DNA from: Zhongshania sp.
GTDB taxonomy: Bacteria; Pseudomonadota; Gammaproteobacteria; Pseudomonadales; Spongiibacteraceae
Assembly (NCBI RefSeq): GCF_029212375.1
Contig: NZ_JARGNU010000016.1
Coordinates: forward strand, 1 to 64,000
Length of the DNA stretch: 64,000 bases
Reading direction: 5' to 3'
This document shows positions 48,574 through 56,727 of this stretch, in pieces. The translations under genes were made by a program, and so were the position numbers. Positions within the stretch are counted from its first letter, which is position 1; the number at the start of each line of letters is the position of its first letter. The notes beneath the pieces were generated by a model. It was given only the letters and a program-made list of their open reading frames with translations. It was not told the DNA's origin and ran no database searches.

Positions 48574-48864
48574 ATGAGCCGCACTAGTATCGCAAAGAAA
48601 ATAAAGGCGCTGCCGAAATACACAGTTTTACGGTCGCGTAGATCCCAAAAGGCACGAGAATTTTTCCGGAAATCACCTCAATTTTATAATTTTTACCTCA
48701 ACCATATTAGCAAAGACCCTCACCCCGAATACGGCAATCCCGTTGTATTGATCTGGCCTGACGGGATTTGGGCGCCTTGCTATGACTACTTATTGAATTC
48801 TGACAATGAAATTATTTACCAGTACAACCGTGCTAGAGCTATCCAGAGCTATAAAGGGGCCTAA
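48574..48864 (+). CDS. Small basic island protein of unknown function
   Basis: 96 aa starting MSRTSIAKKIK, basic in the first half (RSRRSQKAREFFRK) and aromatic-rich in the second (YNFYLNHISKDP, VVLIWPDGIWAPCYDY). It starts 11 bases after the preceding stop. The upstream in-frame start at 48532 would lie inside the preceding gene. No family recognised. Confidence 0.6.
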   Translation: MSRTSIAKKIKALPKYTVLRSRRSQKAREFFRKSPQFYNFYLNHISKDPHPEYGNPVVLIWPDGIWAPCYDYLLNSDNEIIYQYNRARAIQSYKGA

Positions 48865-48934
48865 ATTCAACCCCACCGCACGCTGTATGCTTGCCCTAAT
48901 GGGGGCGGGTTTTCTCGAACTAGGAACATAAATA

Positions 48935-51874
48935 GTGAATAGTAAATACAATTTCGCTTTAATCAATGACCGCGCCTTGCAAAGTATTGATTCCGTGCTT
49001 TCGCGCTGGTTAGCGGGTGGAAAGCGCCAAGGCAATGAATACGTTATAGCCAACCCTACGCGTTTAGATAGCCACGTTGGCTCCTTCTCAGTAAACCTAA
49101 CTAATGGTATATGGTGCGATTTTGCAACTGGCGATAAGGGCGGCGACTTAATCGCCTTAGTGGCTTACTTAGACCGTACCAAGAACGGCGAAGCCTGCAA
49201 AGCACTAGGCCAATTCTTAGGTATTGATCCAGCTATAGAGCACCAAAGCCACGCCCAGCACAACGCCCCGCCGCCGCCAAAACAGAAACCACCCTCGCCA
49301 GATTTTGAGCCAATTCGCCCTATACCTGAAGGCGCCCTTAAATCATGCCCTACAAGTATTCGCAACCTGGGGAAGCCTTCTCAATATTGGGATTATTTAG
49401 ACAGCGACGGCAAACAAATTTTATTGCGGGTAATGCGCTTTGATAACACCGCCGCCAATGGCCGCCCCAAGGATTACCGCCCGTTCTGTTACGGGAAAAA
49501 CAAAGCAGGACGCGTGGCGTGGTACTCAAAAGCCCCAACAATAGACCGCCCGCTTTATGGTTTGCATAAACTCGCCACCACCCCCGTCACTGCAAAAATA
49601 CTACTATGCGAGGGCGAAAAAGCCGCTGGCGCCGCACAAGTGCTATTCCCTGACGCCGTAGCCATGACGTGGCCAAGTGGCTCTAAGGCAATCAGTAAAG
49701 CCGATTTTGCGCCGCTTAGATCGCGTGTTGTGTGGTACTGGCCAGACAATGACAAAGCGGGAAGCGACAGCATAGCGCCTTTACGCGCTGTACTTGGTGT
49801 GGTGGGCGTAGCTGACTTTACACCCCTTAATATAAAGCTATTTGCACAGCACAGCCCTAGCACCGACGCCGCCTCAGGAAAAGCCACACTCAGCGCCGCC
49901 ACTGATAGCAATCAATGGCCAAGCAAGGCCGACGCTGCCGACGCACTAGCCCTAGGATGGAAAGCCGAACATATAGAATTACTGCTTAAAAATGGCCTTA
50001 CCGGAATTCCAAAACAAAAACCAAAACCAACCGAGCAAAGCAATAACAGCGACATTACCAGCCGCTACCAATCAAGACCGGAAGGGCTGTATTCGTTTAA
50101 TTCTAAGCTTGAAAAATACCAGTGTGTGGGCGGCCCCTTGCAAGTTACCGCGAGATCACGCGACAAACTTAGCGAAGGCTGGGGCCTACTGGTGAATTTT
50201 CAGGATTTCGACGGCGTAGAAAAAACATGGAATATTCCCGGTTGTTTCTTAGTTACTGAAGGCGGCAATAAAGCCGTAGAGGGCTTAATTCACCGAGGGT
50301 ATAGGCTAGCCTCACACCGAGACGCAAAAAACCAGCTACGTGAATTCCTGATGGGCTACGACACGCCCCAGCGGGTGCGCCTAGTAAATAGAATGGGCTG
50401 GCATGGTCACAATGCTTTTATGCTTCCTGACCGCGTTATTGGTGAACCAACGGAACCACTGCATTACTACAACGATGCGCCGTCACTCTGCAAAACTTCA
50501 GTATCGGGGGAGCTAAACGACTGGAAGGAGAATATCGCAAAGTACGGCAGCAATAACATTTTCCTAACTTTCGCAATTAGCGCCGCATTTACTGGGCCAT
50601 TTCTAGATATACAAGGCTCAGAGTCTTTTGGCATTCATCTTTATGGTGATTCTTCTCTAGGCAAAACAACACTCTTAGAAGTTGCAGCTAGCGTTTACGG
50701 CCACCCTGAGCGAGGTGAATACACCAAAACATGGAGAACAACTGCCAATGCTCTTGAGGGTATGGCCGCCGCGCATTCTGATTGTTTACTTGCCTTGGAT
50801 GAACTAGCGCAAATAGAACCGCGCTTTATCGGAGAAACTGTATATTCGCTGTGTAGTGGTGTAGGCAAATCACGCGCTACCGAAACAGGAAATAATCGAG
50901 GCACTCAGCATCGCTGGCGAATCATATTCCTATCTAGTGGGGAAAAAACACTATCTGACCATATGGCTGAAGCCAACCAAAAGCCCAAAGCTGGCCAAGA
51001 AATCAGATTACTAGCAATTTGCCCCAACCCGCACAAGGATAGTGAAAACAGATTATTGCTAGGAAATTATGAGGATCACCACAGCTTTAATACAGGCGCG
51101 GCCCTTTCAGATCACCTAAAGGCTGCCGCCCGTCGCTTCCACGGCTCGCCAATCCTTGCCCTAGTTGAAGCAATGGTAGCAACTGACCGAGAGAATCTAG
51201 CCGCCCACTTAAACACTGCCCGCGAAAACTTTAAGTTTGAAATTTTAGGCGGTACCGCGAGCGGCCAAGCCCACCGCGCCGCCGACAAGTTCGCCTTAGT
51301 GGCCGCCGCTGGGGAATACGCCTCGCAAATCGGGATTACAGGCTGGAAACGGGGGTGGGCAACCTATGCCGCTGGCCGTGCGTTTCGCTCTTGGGTGGCA
51401 ATGCGTGGCGGGGATGGCAACCTTGAAGACACCAAGGCAATAAACCACGTTCGCGAAATGCTGACCAAATACGGGGAATCTCGCTTTTCCCGCTGGGAAA
51501 GTGACGATGCCCGCATTGATGAACACGCGCCACGCACTATGGAACGCTGGGGCTTTCGTAAAACAGTTACCGAACAAGACTCAATGCTTGGCGACAGCAG
51601 CGAAAATACATATTACTTAACGCGAGACGGCCTAAAAGATATGTGTAAGAGCTTCGATATAGTCCATATAGCACGGCTACTGAAGGAACGCGGGGCACTG
51701 GAAACCGATAAAGAAGAGGGCCGACTAACCAAGAAAGTACGCCTTCCCGGTAGCGGTAAAAAAGCCGTGAATTGCTATGTCATTAACCTGTCGGCATTGC
51801 TTATTGATGATGATTCGCTGACTGGCGAGGATGGCTCAGACACTGGCGACCATTGGGACATCCCGAGCCTATAA
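48935..51874 (+). CDS. Primase-helicase: toprim-like domain plus DUF927 ATPase
   Basis: 979 aa, GTG start with AGGAA upstream. The N-terminal part (residues 45-90, IWCDFATGDKGGDLIALVAY) resembles the DNA-binding entry of phage primases. A toprim-like fold follows (ILLCEGEKAAGAAQVLFP, VVWYWPDNDKAG). After a linker, the DUF927 helicase domain has Walker A in YGDSSLGKTTLLE and Walker B-like LLALDELAQ. The C-terminus likely carries a winged helix. It is the replication protein of the element and is flanked by the two iteron clusters, as the alpha protein of P4 works on ori and crr. Confidence 0.9.
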   Translation: MNSKYNFALINDRALQSIDSVLSRWLAGGKRQGNEYVIANPTRLDSHVGSFSVNLTNGIWCDFATGDKGGDLIALVAYLDRTKNGEACKALGQFLGIDPAIEHQSHAQHNAPPPPKQKPPSPDFEPIRPIPEGALKSCPTSIRNLGKPSQYWDYLDSDGKQILLRVMRFDNTAANGRPKDYRPFCYGKNKAGRVAWYSKAPTIDRPLYGLHKLATTPVTAKILLCEGEKAAGAAQVLFPDAVAMTWPSGSKAISKADFAPLRSRVVWYWPDNDKAGSDSIAPLRAVLGVVGVADFTPLNIKLFAQHSPSTDAASGKATLSAATDSNQWPSKADAADALALGWKAEHIELLLKNGLTGIPKQKPKPTEQSNNSDITSRYQSRPEGLYSFNSKLEKYQCVGGPLQVTARSRDKLSEGWGLLVNFQDFDGVEKTWNIPGCFLVTEGGNKAVEGLIHRGYRLASHRDAKNQLREFLMGYDTPQRVRLVNRMGWHGHNAFMLPDRVIGEPTEPLHYYNDAPSLCKTSVSGELNDWKENIAKYGSNNIFLTFAISAAFTGPFLDIQGSESFGIHLYGDSSLGKTTLLEVAASVYGHPERGEYTKTWRTTANALEGMAAAHSDCLLALDELAQIEPRFIGETVYSLCSGVGKSRATETGNNRGTQHRWRIIFLSSGEKTLSDHMAEANQKPKAGQEIRLLAICPNPHKDSENRLLLGNYEDHHSFNTGAALSDHLKAAARRFHGSPILALVEAMVATDRENLAAHLNTARENFKFEILGGTASGQAHRAADKFALVAAAGEYASQIGITGWKRGWATYAAGRAFRSWVAMRGGDGNLEDTKAINHVREMLTKYGESRFSRWESDDARIDEHAPRTMERWGFRKTVTEQDSMLGDSSENTYYLTRDGLKDMCKSFDIVHIARLLKERGALETDKEEGRLTKKVRLPGSGKKAVNCYVINLSALLIDDDSLTGEDGSDTGDHWDIPSL

Positions 51875-51935
51875 AACATGTATTTTTTAGCAAGAATTGT
51901 GCCGCCCAACTAATTTTCCCCACTTGGATTAAGGT

Positions 51936-51967
51936 AAAAAAAGGGCCTTGCATCTGCAAAGCCCTTT
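51936..51967 (-). terminator. Terminator of the small minus-strand island gene
   Basis: Stem AAGGGC-C-TTGCA / TGCAA-A-GCCCTT with a two-base loop; on the minus strand it is followed by a T run. It separates the primase gene from the convergent 89-aa gene. Confidence 0.8.
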
Positions 51968-51996
51968 AACAAACCCATTACGATTAAGTATAGCTA

Positions 51997-52266
51997 TTAA
52001 CCCGCTATTCTGGGCAAGCCATTAGCTATAATCCGCGCCTGATTGACCGCACCAAGTATTGAATCCACCGAGGAAATCATAATCTCTTCACTAAAAGGCC
52101 CCTCGTCAGCCTCAAATGATGCCATTACCAAATGGCACACGGCATCCGCTCGAAGCAATGCCCGATTTATTGCATCTAAAGCCGCCATGGCGTCACTCGC
52201 TTTGTCCTCCTTCTCTGGCATTTTCATGTAGTCCTCTGGCAACCCATTATACGATCTCGCTTTCAT
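51997..52266 (-). CDS. Small acidic island protein of unknown function
   Basis: 89 aa if begun at ATG 52266 (MKARSYNGLPEDY), which has GAGGA a few bases upstream; a longer reading from a TTG at 52296 is less likely. Mostly helical and acidic (AALDAINRALLRADAVCHLV, SVDSILGAVNQARII). It is the only gene of this part of the island on the minus strand. A helical regulator is possible; no family recognised. Confidence 0.55.
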   Translation of the reverse strand: MKARSYNGLPEDYMKMPEKEDKASDAMAALDAINRALLRADAVCHLVMASFEADEGPFSEEIMISSVDSILGAVNQARIIANGLPRIAG

Positions 52267-52379
52267 ACTATCCTCGCCCACAAATAAGACCAACAACGTT
52301 CTAATTTAGACAACAAGAGAATACAAAACAAGTAATTTTGAATTTAAAATATACTATAAGTAATCTAATAAGTTCTAAT

Positions 52380-52640
52380 ATGGAACACTCAGACAATAAA
52401 GGACGCTTAATCTTGGTAATTATTAGTGGTGCTCAATGCCGTATGGCCCGCGGCCTTTTGAAGTGGTCTGTTCGCGACTTGGAGGAACTTTCTGGAGTCA
52501 GTTCAATGACAATTAAACGCATTGAAGGAAGTGACGGTATACCGAATTGCCAGATAAATACCATGATTGCGCTATACAACGCCTTTGATGCTAGTGGTAA
52601 AGTCAGATTTGACGGGACACAAGGTGTCTTTAGCGTGTAA
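52380..52640 (+). CDS. XRE-type helix-turn-helix regulator
   Basis: 86 aa. The HTH is CRMARGLLKWSVRDLEELSG and SSMTIKRIEG, a Cro/CI-like unit, with a short C-terminal strand region. The ATG at 52380 (MEHSDNKGRL) is preferred to the upstream TTG at 52338. It is divergent from the 89-aa gene and precedes a toxin-antitoxin pair; it may control either. Confidence 0.75.
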   Translation: MEHSDNKGRLILVIISGAQCRMARGLLKWSVRDLEELSGVSSMTIKRIEGSDGIPNCQINTMIALYNAFDASGKVRFDGTQGVFSV

Positions 52641-52698
52641 TCCATCATCACAAGTACGTCATTGACGCCCATACGCCATTGGCGTACCATTCTCAACT

Positions 52699-53019
52699 AT
52701 GGAATTCATCGAAACCCCAACATTCACCAAGTGGCTGAAAAGCAATGTCAGCGACGATGAGTACCGCGAGTTTCAAACCGAGCTAGCGATAAACCCCAGC
52801 AAGGGTGACATGATTAAGGGCACAGGCGGTTTTCGTAAGGCACGTATAGCTTATGGCGATCACGGCAAGCGCGGGGGTGGACGGGTTATCTATTATTGGC
52901 TTGACGATGACGACCAAATTTACTTGGTAATAGGCTATAGCAAGGGCGAAAAATCAGACCTCAGCGAACGAGAAAAGCACGTTCTCAAAGGGCTGGTAAG
53001 CCAGTTGAAAGGTGATTGA
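52699..53019 (+). CDS. RelE/HigB-family toxin (putative mRNA interferase)
   Basis: 106 aa. The ParE/RelE-fold features are TPTFTKWLKSNVSDDEYREF, a GTGGFRKARIAYG strand with basic residues, RVIYYWLDDDDQIYLVIGYSKG, and a Lys/Glu-rich C-terminus. It is translationally close to its antitoxin (one base between the TGA and the next ATG). Members cleave mRNA at the ribosome. Toxin-first order is typical of HigBA-like pairs. Confidence 0.85.
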   Translation: MEFIETPTFTKWLKSNVSDDEYREFQTELAINPSKGDMIKGTGGFRKARIAYGDHGKRGGGRVIYYWLDDDDQIYLVIGYSKGEKSDLSEREKHVLKGLVSQLKGD

Positions 53020-53020
53020 T

Positions 53021-53314
53021 ATGGCAAACGATAAATTTACAGAGTTAGTAGAAAGCGTAGAGTGGATGATTGCCCACAAGAAGGGCCTAAACCCTGAAGG
53101 CGCAACGGTCACACAAGTAACCGCCGTAGATGTCAAAGCACTGCGTAATAAGCTGGGCCTATCTCAAGTCAAGCTAGCCAAGGTGTTGAACGTTTCAGGG
53201 GATACTGTAAAGAACTGGGAGCAAGGCCGTCGCAATGTACCAGGCACCGCCGTTCGCTTAATGCAAATCGTAGAACGCCACCCCGAGATAGTCGCTGAAG
53301 AACTGCGAGCGTAG
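53021..53314 (+). CDS. NadS/HigA-type helix-turn-helix antitoxin
   Basis: 97 aa starting at ATG 53021, with AAGGTG eight bases before. The N-terminal 45 residues probably bind the toxin, and the C-terminal XRE domain (LRNKLGLSQVKLAKVLNVSG, KNWEQGRRNVPGTAVRLM) binds DNA. The HTH with the W-E-Q-G-R-R motif is typical of HigA/MqsA-like antitoxins. Confidence 0.88.
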   Translation: MANDKFTELVESVEWMIAHKKGLNPEGATVTQVTAVDVKALRNKLGLSQVKLAKVLNVSGDTVKNWEQGRRNVPGTAVRLMQIVERHPEIVAEELRA

Positions 53315-53392
53315 CCCCTTAGCGTTAATCCTGCCGATTATCTATCCGCGCCTAACCCAGCGCAGCCAGACCCAATATGATATTAAAAACTT

Positions 53393-53501
53393 GTTCCCAG
53401 TCGCTGGGAACTGGGAACAACTACAGAAAGCACTGGGAACAATTAAATTATTAATATTCAATTAGTTACAAAGGAATTCCCAGTTTCCCAGTGTTCCCAC
53501 C
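53393..53501. repeat. GTTCCCA iteron cluster, right
   Basis: Seven sites (five exact TGGGAAC/GTTCCCA, two with a changed first base) in about 110 bases. Bases 53477-53501 are the exact inverted copy of 46371-46395. Together with the left cluster it brackets all island genes except the integrase. Confidence 0.8.
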
Positions 53502-54301
53502 ACTTTTGCCTCACCCCTAGACTATAACCACCCCGCCCCCTTATTGGATTAAAAAAAGATTGCGGCCAATGGTAGGGAATCAACACCGACAGCCACCGCC
53601 CCAACGCCAGCCGAACGGCATAGGGGGGCCGGTCAAAGCTTGGCAAGTCGATCACGGACACCGCCTCCCTAGACAATATTTTGCACAAGCCAATTTTTAC
53701 AGGGGGGGGTTAACCTATGGGAGAATATACCCAAGGTACTTTGGGAGTGCTTTGCAGTACGGGACGTTAAGGCGCGAGCTTATAGCAATAACCCGTGCTT
53801 ATAGGGGGTTGACATGGCACCCAGTAAATCAACACCTATCGAGTACTTACACTAAATGTTAGGCGGGAGGTGGGTTCAAACCTCGCCCAGTTTACAAGTG
53901 ACACCGCTCCCCCAGTGAGATTTTTACACGCTACAAATTGAAAAGAGATTCACCACCTAGACGGGCTAGGGGGTGGCCAAAACTACAGGGCCTTACGATC
54001 CTAGACCGGCCCTCTACTTTCGCTGGCACAAGCGGGAATTTCGGCATGGGGGGTATCTGACAAGACTAGGCTTGCACTGCCAACTTAAAACAAAAGGTAC
54101 TCCTGAAGGGTGGTACACACGGGTAATTCGTGCCCCGTTCTTTTTACAGATAGCCGGATTTTCTAAAGGGGGTTGTATTCAGAATGCCCTTACCCTGTAT
54201 GCAATTCAGCTTTACCCACGATAACCTGACCGGCATCACCCGAATTACCAAAGTTTAATCTTAGGAAATCAGACCAATTACAGAAGGTACTTTGTATATT
54301 T
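53502..54301. other. Noncoding right arm of the island
   Basis: About 800 bases with no convincing gene. An 83-codon reading from GTG 53973 (MAKTTGPYDPRPALYFRW) has weak support. Visible signals: two GCTTATAG direct repeats at about 53780-53803 followed by TTGACA, a GGC-GAGGT/ACCTC-GCC hairpin near 53862-53890, and stray GGTACTT-like words. Confidence 0.5.
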
Positions 54302-54323
54302 GGGGGTACTTTTGGGGGTACTT
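54302..54323. repeat. Right copy of the 22-bp integrase arm-site repeat
   Basis: Two tandem GGGGGTACTT units, identical over 22 bases to 45047-45068 at the left end. Together they mark the element's ends. Confidence 0.7.
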
Positions 54324-54374
54324 TTTAAAATTAATTATTTTTTTATTATATAAATCAATTCGTTAAGTCAATTA

Positions 54375-54390
54375 TTCAACGCCTCTCCTG
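54375..54390 (+). other. Candidate right attachment core
   Basis: TTCAACGCCTCTCCTG matches the tRNA-Leu 3' sequence at 44910-44925 in 14 of 16 positions and lies about 50 bases past the right arm repeats. This would make the element about 9.5 kb. A weaker alternative is the GGAAGTTCAAG sequence at 56870-56880. Confidence 0.4.
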
Positions 54391-54437
54391 CTTAAAAATA
54401 TATTATTTTTCAATAAGTTACAAATATCATTAGACCC

Positions 54438-54475
54438 AATGTGTAGCACTATATGTAGCAGTTTGTGTAGCACTG
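54438..54475. repeat. TGTAGCA direct repeats to the right of the element
   Basis: Three copies of (TG)TGTAGCA within 38 bases (GTGTAGCAC, ATGTAGCAG, GTGTAGCAC). Related words (AGTGTAG) recur at about 54778 and 54838. They resemble arm-type sites of a second integrase. Confidence 0.45.
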
Positions 54476-54630
54476 AAACGGCTAAATACCCCCCACTATT
54501 CTCCCATATCTGCCCTACTAAATGCGACCCTGCAATTCACTGCATACCGCCCGAACAATTAACCTTAATTAGCCTGCATTAACGGTGCGTCTTTTTCACA
54601 AAGACGACACGCCACTACACCCCCTCCCTG

Positions 54631-54763
54631 CTAAACGCGAATCTCAAACTCATTATACGCTGCCTGAGTATTAGCCTCAGTCAATCCAATATAGCGCATG
54701 GTAATGCCCACTCTACTGCCATAGCGTCGCTGACGTTCAGCCTCACGGCTATTCCAGTGGAAC
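54631..54763 (-). pseudogene. C-terminal remnant of a tyrosine integrase
   Basis: The minus strand keeps 43 codons open to a TAG stop, ending RYIGLTEANTQAAYNEFE. This resembles the C-terminal tail that follows the catalytic tyrosine (RYIG) in phage integrases. An in-frame stop lies just before, and no upstream catalytic domain remains. It points to an older, decayed insertion next to the current element. Confidence 0.4.
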
Positions 54764-54904
54764 TATCTTTTGCAGAAAGTGTAGCGTTACGCTATTACAC
54801 CAACAACAAGGGCAGATAAATCTAAATCCAGCACAAAAGTGTAGAAAGCTTTAAATAAATACAAAAACCGCTGCAAAAACGCATAAAACAAACAAAAACC
54901 ATGT

Positions 54905-54974
54905 AAAAGCATCTAAAAATAAATAAAATTACAAGAAAAGCATAGAAAAATGTGTTAATCGAGACAAAAAGCAT
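54905..54974. promoter_or_regulatory. Phased AAAAGCAT repeats upstream of hipBST
   Basis: Three exact AAAAGCAT words at 54905, 54936 and 54967, with spacing of 31 bases (three helical turns). The last is part of the perfect palindrome AAAGCATGCTTT (54968-54979). The surrounding 150 bases are A-rich and likely curved. They are candidate HipB operators. Confidence 0.45.
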
Positions 54975-55021
54975 GCTTTAATATATTAAATCAATTAAAA
55001 AACACAAAAAGGCATGGAAAA

Positions 55022-55327
55022 GTGAGCATCACAGATAAAGACTTCAGGATAGATGAACTGTTGACTGCCCTTAACCACAAAGTCACCGAGCTTCAACGGG
55101 CAGCATCAATGGCAGAGCAATCTACCAACCTTGCTCCTATTGAAGAAGCCGGCGAACGGATTCGAAATGAACGAAAGAAGCAAGGTTTAACCATCAACGA
55201 ACTCTGCGACCTGTCAGGCGTTGCCCCTGTGACGCTGGCAAAAATTGAAAAAGGCTCGCCTAACGTTCGATTAGAAAGCCTAATCAGCGTCGCCTATGCA
55301 CTTGGTATGAAGCTATGGGTCAACTGA
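55022..55327 (+). CDS. hipB: HipB antitoxin/regulator of a tripartite HipBST system
   Basis: 101 aa, GTG start. The N-terminal 45 residues are helical; the XRE domain is IRNERKKQGLTINELCDLSG and TLAKIEKGSPNVRLESLIS. HipB binds the operator and the HipS/HipT complex. It starts an operon of three genes with 12- and 32-base gaps. A phased A-rich repeat region precedes it. Confidence 0.88.
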   Translation: MSITDKDFRIDELLTALNHKVTELQRAASMAEQSTNLAPIEEAGERIRNERKKQGLTINELCDLSGVAPVTLAKIEKGSPNVRLESLISVAYALGMKLWVN

Positions 55328-55339
55328 TAGGAATGATTT

Positions 55340-55657
55340 ATGAGTAACCGAGCAGCGCAAGTTTTCTACGGCAAAAGACTAGCTGGAGCCCTAAGGGAAA
55401 CCGACACCGGCTTCAGATTCCAGTATGACAGCGACTACCTAGCTGGAGGCACTCCAATCAGCTTTAAGTTGCCACTGCAAGAGAACGCTTTCGAAAGCGC
55501 GGAATTACCCAGCTTTTTCGAAAACCTTGTAGCTGAAGGTTGGCTCAGGAAATTACAGGCACTGGAACAGAAAATTGATGAGTCCGACCGCTTTGGCTTA
55601 TTACTGGCAAACGGGCGCGACTTGATCGGCGCGGTCACAATTTCACCTAGCGATTAG
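55340..55657 (+). CDS. hipS: HipS, small antitoxin equivalent to the HipA N-terminal subdomain
   Basis: 105 aa that match only the N-subdomain 1 of classical HipA (AAQVFYGKRLAGALRET to LIGAVTISPSD), with the SFFENLVAEGWLRKL segment typical of it. In classical HipA this part is fused to the kinase. Here it ends with its own stop and HipT starts separately. In the characterised HipBST systems HipS is the antitoxin that neutralises HipT. Confidence 0.88.
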   Translation: MSNRAAQVFYGKRLAGALRETDTGFRFQYDSDYLAGGTPISFKLPLQENAFESAELPSFFENLVAEGWLRKLQALEQKIDESDRFGLLLANGRDLIGAVTISPSD

Positions 55658-55689
55658 ACAAACATGGCAAAAGGATCACGGATCACAGC

Positions 55690-56727
55690 ATGACTACTTA
55701 TTGCAAAATCAGTTTAAATTCACTGACCGCCAAGGAGGTTGAGGTAGGCTATAAGCTAACCGCCCTAAGAAACCTATTTGGCAGCACAAGCGTAAGCCCT
55801 CACTTACCTTTTAGCCGCAGTGAATTTTTCCAAAGTAGCCGCCAACATAGCCAAGGCATGTCCATTTCCGGCGTTCAGCAAAAGCTTTCCCTAAAAGAAA
55901 ATGATCACCGCAAACTAACACCCACCGCCACAGGCGGGGAATACATCCTAAAGCCCAGCCCAGAATCTTTCCCCAATGCAGCTGAAAACGAACACATCGC
56001 TATGCGGCTCAGTACGCTACTAGGCATTGAAACCGCATTTTGCGGCCTGGTCGATTTCGCCGACGGTGAGCTAGCCTTTATTACCAGACGATTCGACCGG
56101 CTTGACCACGGCAGAAAACTACACCAAGAAGACCTACTACAGTGTTTCGACATACCTAGCGACAACAAATACGACAAAACCTACGAAGAAGCTGGCAAGT
56201 TAGTCTTAGAAGTCACTGGCGGTAAAAAGGCTGTCGTTTTGGACTTTCTTCGGCGAGTGATCTTCTCTTACCTCATTGGCAATGACGACTTACACCTAAA
56301 GAACTTCAGCGTGCAACGCCAACATGGCAACACTAGCCGCTATTACGACAAGCTCACACCAAACTATGATTGCCTGTTCTGCGATGCATTTAATACAAAT
56401 GGCGCTGAAAAAGGCTCAGGTCAATTGGCGCTTGGATTATTACTTGACCCAGAGGACGGTGACGAACAATTCTCGGAAGCACAGCAACATTACGGTTCCT
56501 ACACGGGCATTGATTTCATTGAGCTAGGGAAACGACTTGGAATACCCGAAAAACCGATCATTAAATTTATAGACCAATTGCACAACAAACAAGCTGACAT
56601 GCTCAACCTGATCCACCGCAGCTACATGCCAGAAGCAATGAAAGAGCGTGCAACTGCACTGCTGGAAAACCGCCTTCGAGCACTAGGCATTATTTCCTTG
56701 AAACGCCAAGCTCAGAAGGCACTGTGA
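55690..56727 (+). CDS. hipT: HipT, serine/threonine kinase toxin of HipBST
   Basis: 345 aa, the short HipA-like kinase lacking N-subdomain 1. The Gly-rich loop has the SIS motif at S58 and S60 (MSISGVQQKLSL), equal to the autophosphorylation sites in E. coli HipT. The ATP-binding lysine is in GEYILKPSPES, the catalytic loop is GNDDLHLKN and the metal-binding region is LTPNYDCLF. It is expected to phosphorylate an aminoacyl-tRNA synthetase; the known HipT acts on TrpS. No frameshift or missing key residue is seen. Confidence 0.9.
   Translation: MTTYCKISLNSLTAKEVEVGYKLTALRNLFGSTSVSPHLPFSRSEFFQSSRQHSQGMSISGVQQKLSLKENDHRKLTPTATGGEYILKPSPESFPNAAENEHIAMRLSTLLGIETAFCGLVDFADGELAFITRRFDRLDHGRKLHQEDLLQCFDIPSDNKYDKTYEEAGKLVLEVTGGKKAVVLDFLRRVIFSYLIGNDDLHLKNFSVQRQHGNTSRYYDKLTPNYDCLFCDAFNTNGAEKGSGQLALGLLLDPEDGDEQFSEAQQHYGSYTGIDFIELGKRLGIPEKPIIKFIDQLHNKQADMLNLIHRSYMPEAMKERATALLENRLRALGIISLKRQAQKAL

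Noticed and set aside
53862-53893. Possible tRNA fragment or second attachment site (GAGGT-GGGTTCAA-ACCTC)
   Set aside because: It forms a hairpin with a TTCAA loop but has an 8-base loop, no acceptor or anticodon arms and no 3' CCA, so it is not a tRNA and shows no copy elsewhere.
53973-54224. 83-aa reading frame in the island's right arm
   Set aside because: GTG start with only a G-rich stretch touching it, no recognisable domain, and set in a region full of noncoding signals; kept out of the gene list.
55340-56727. A single hipA gene broken by frameshift
   Set aside because: The two parts have separate stop and start codons 32 bases apart, sizes match known HipS and HipT, and the order HipB-S-T is that of the tripartite family.
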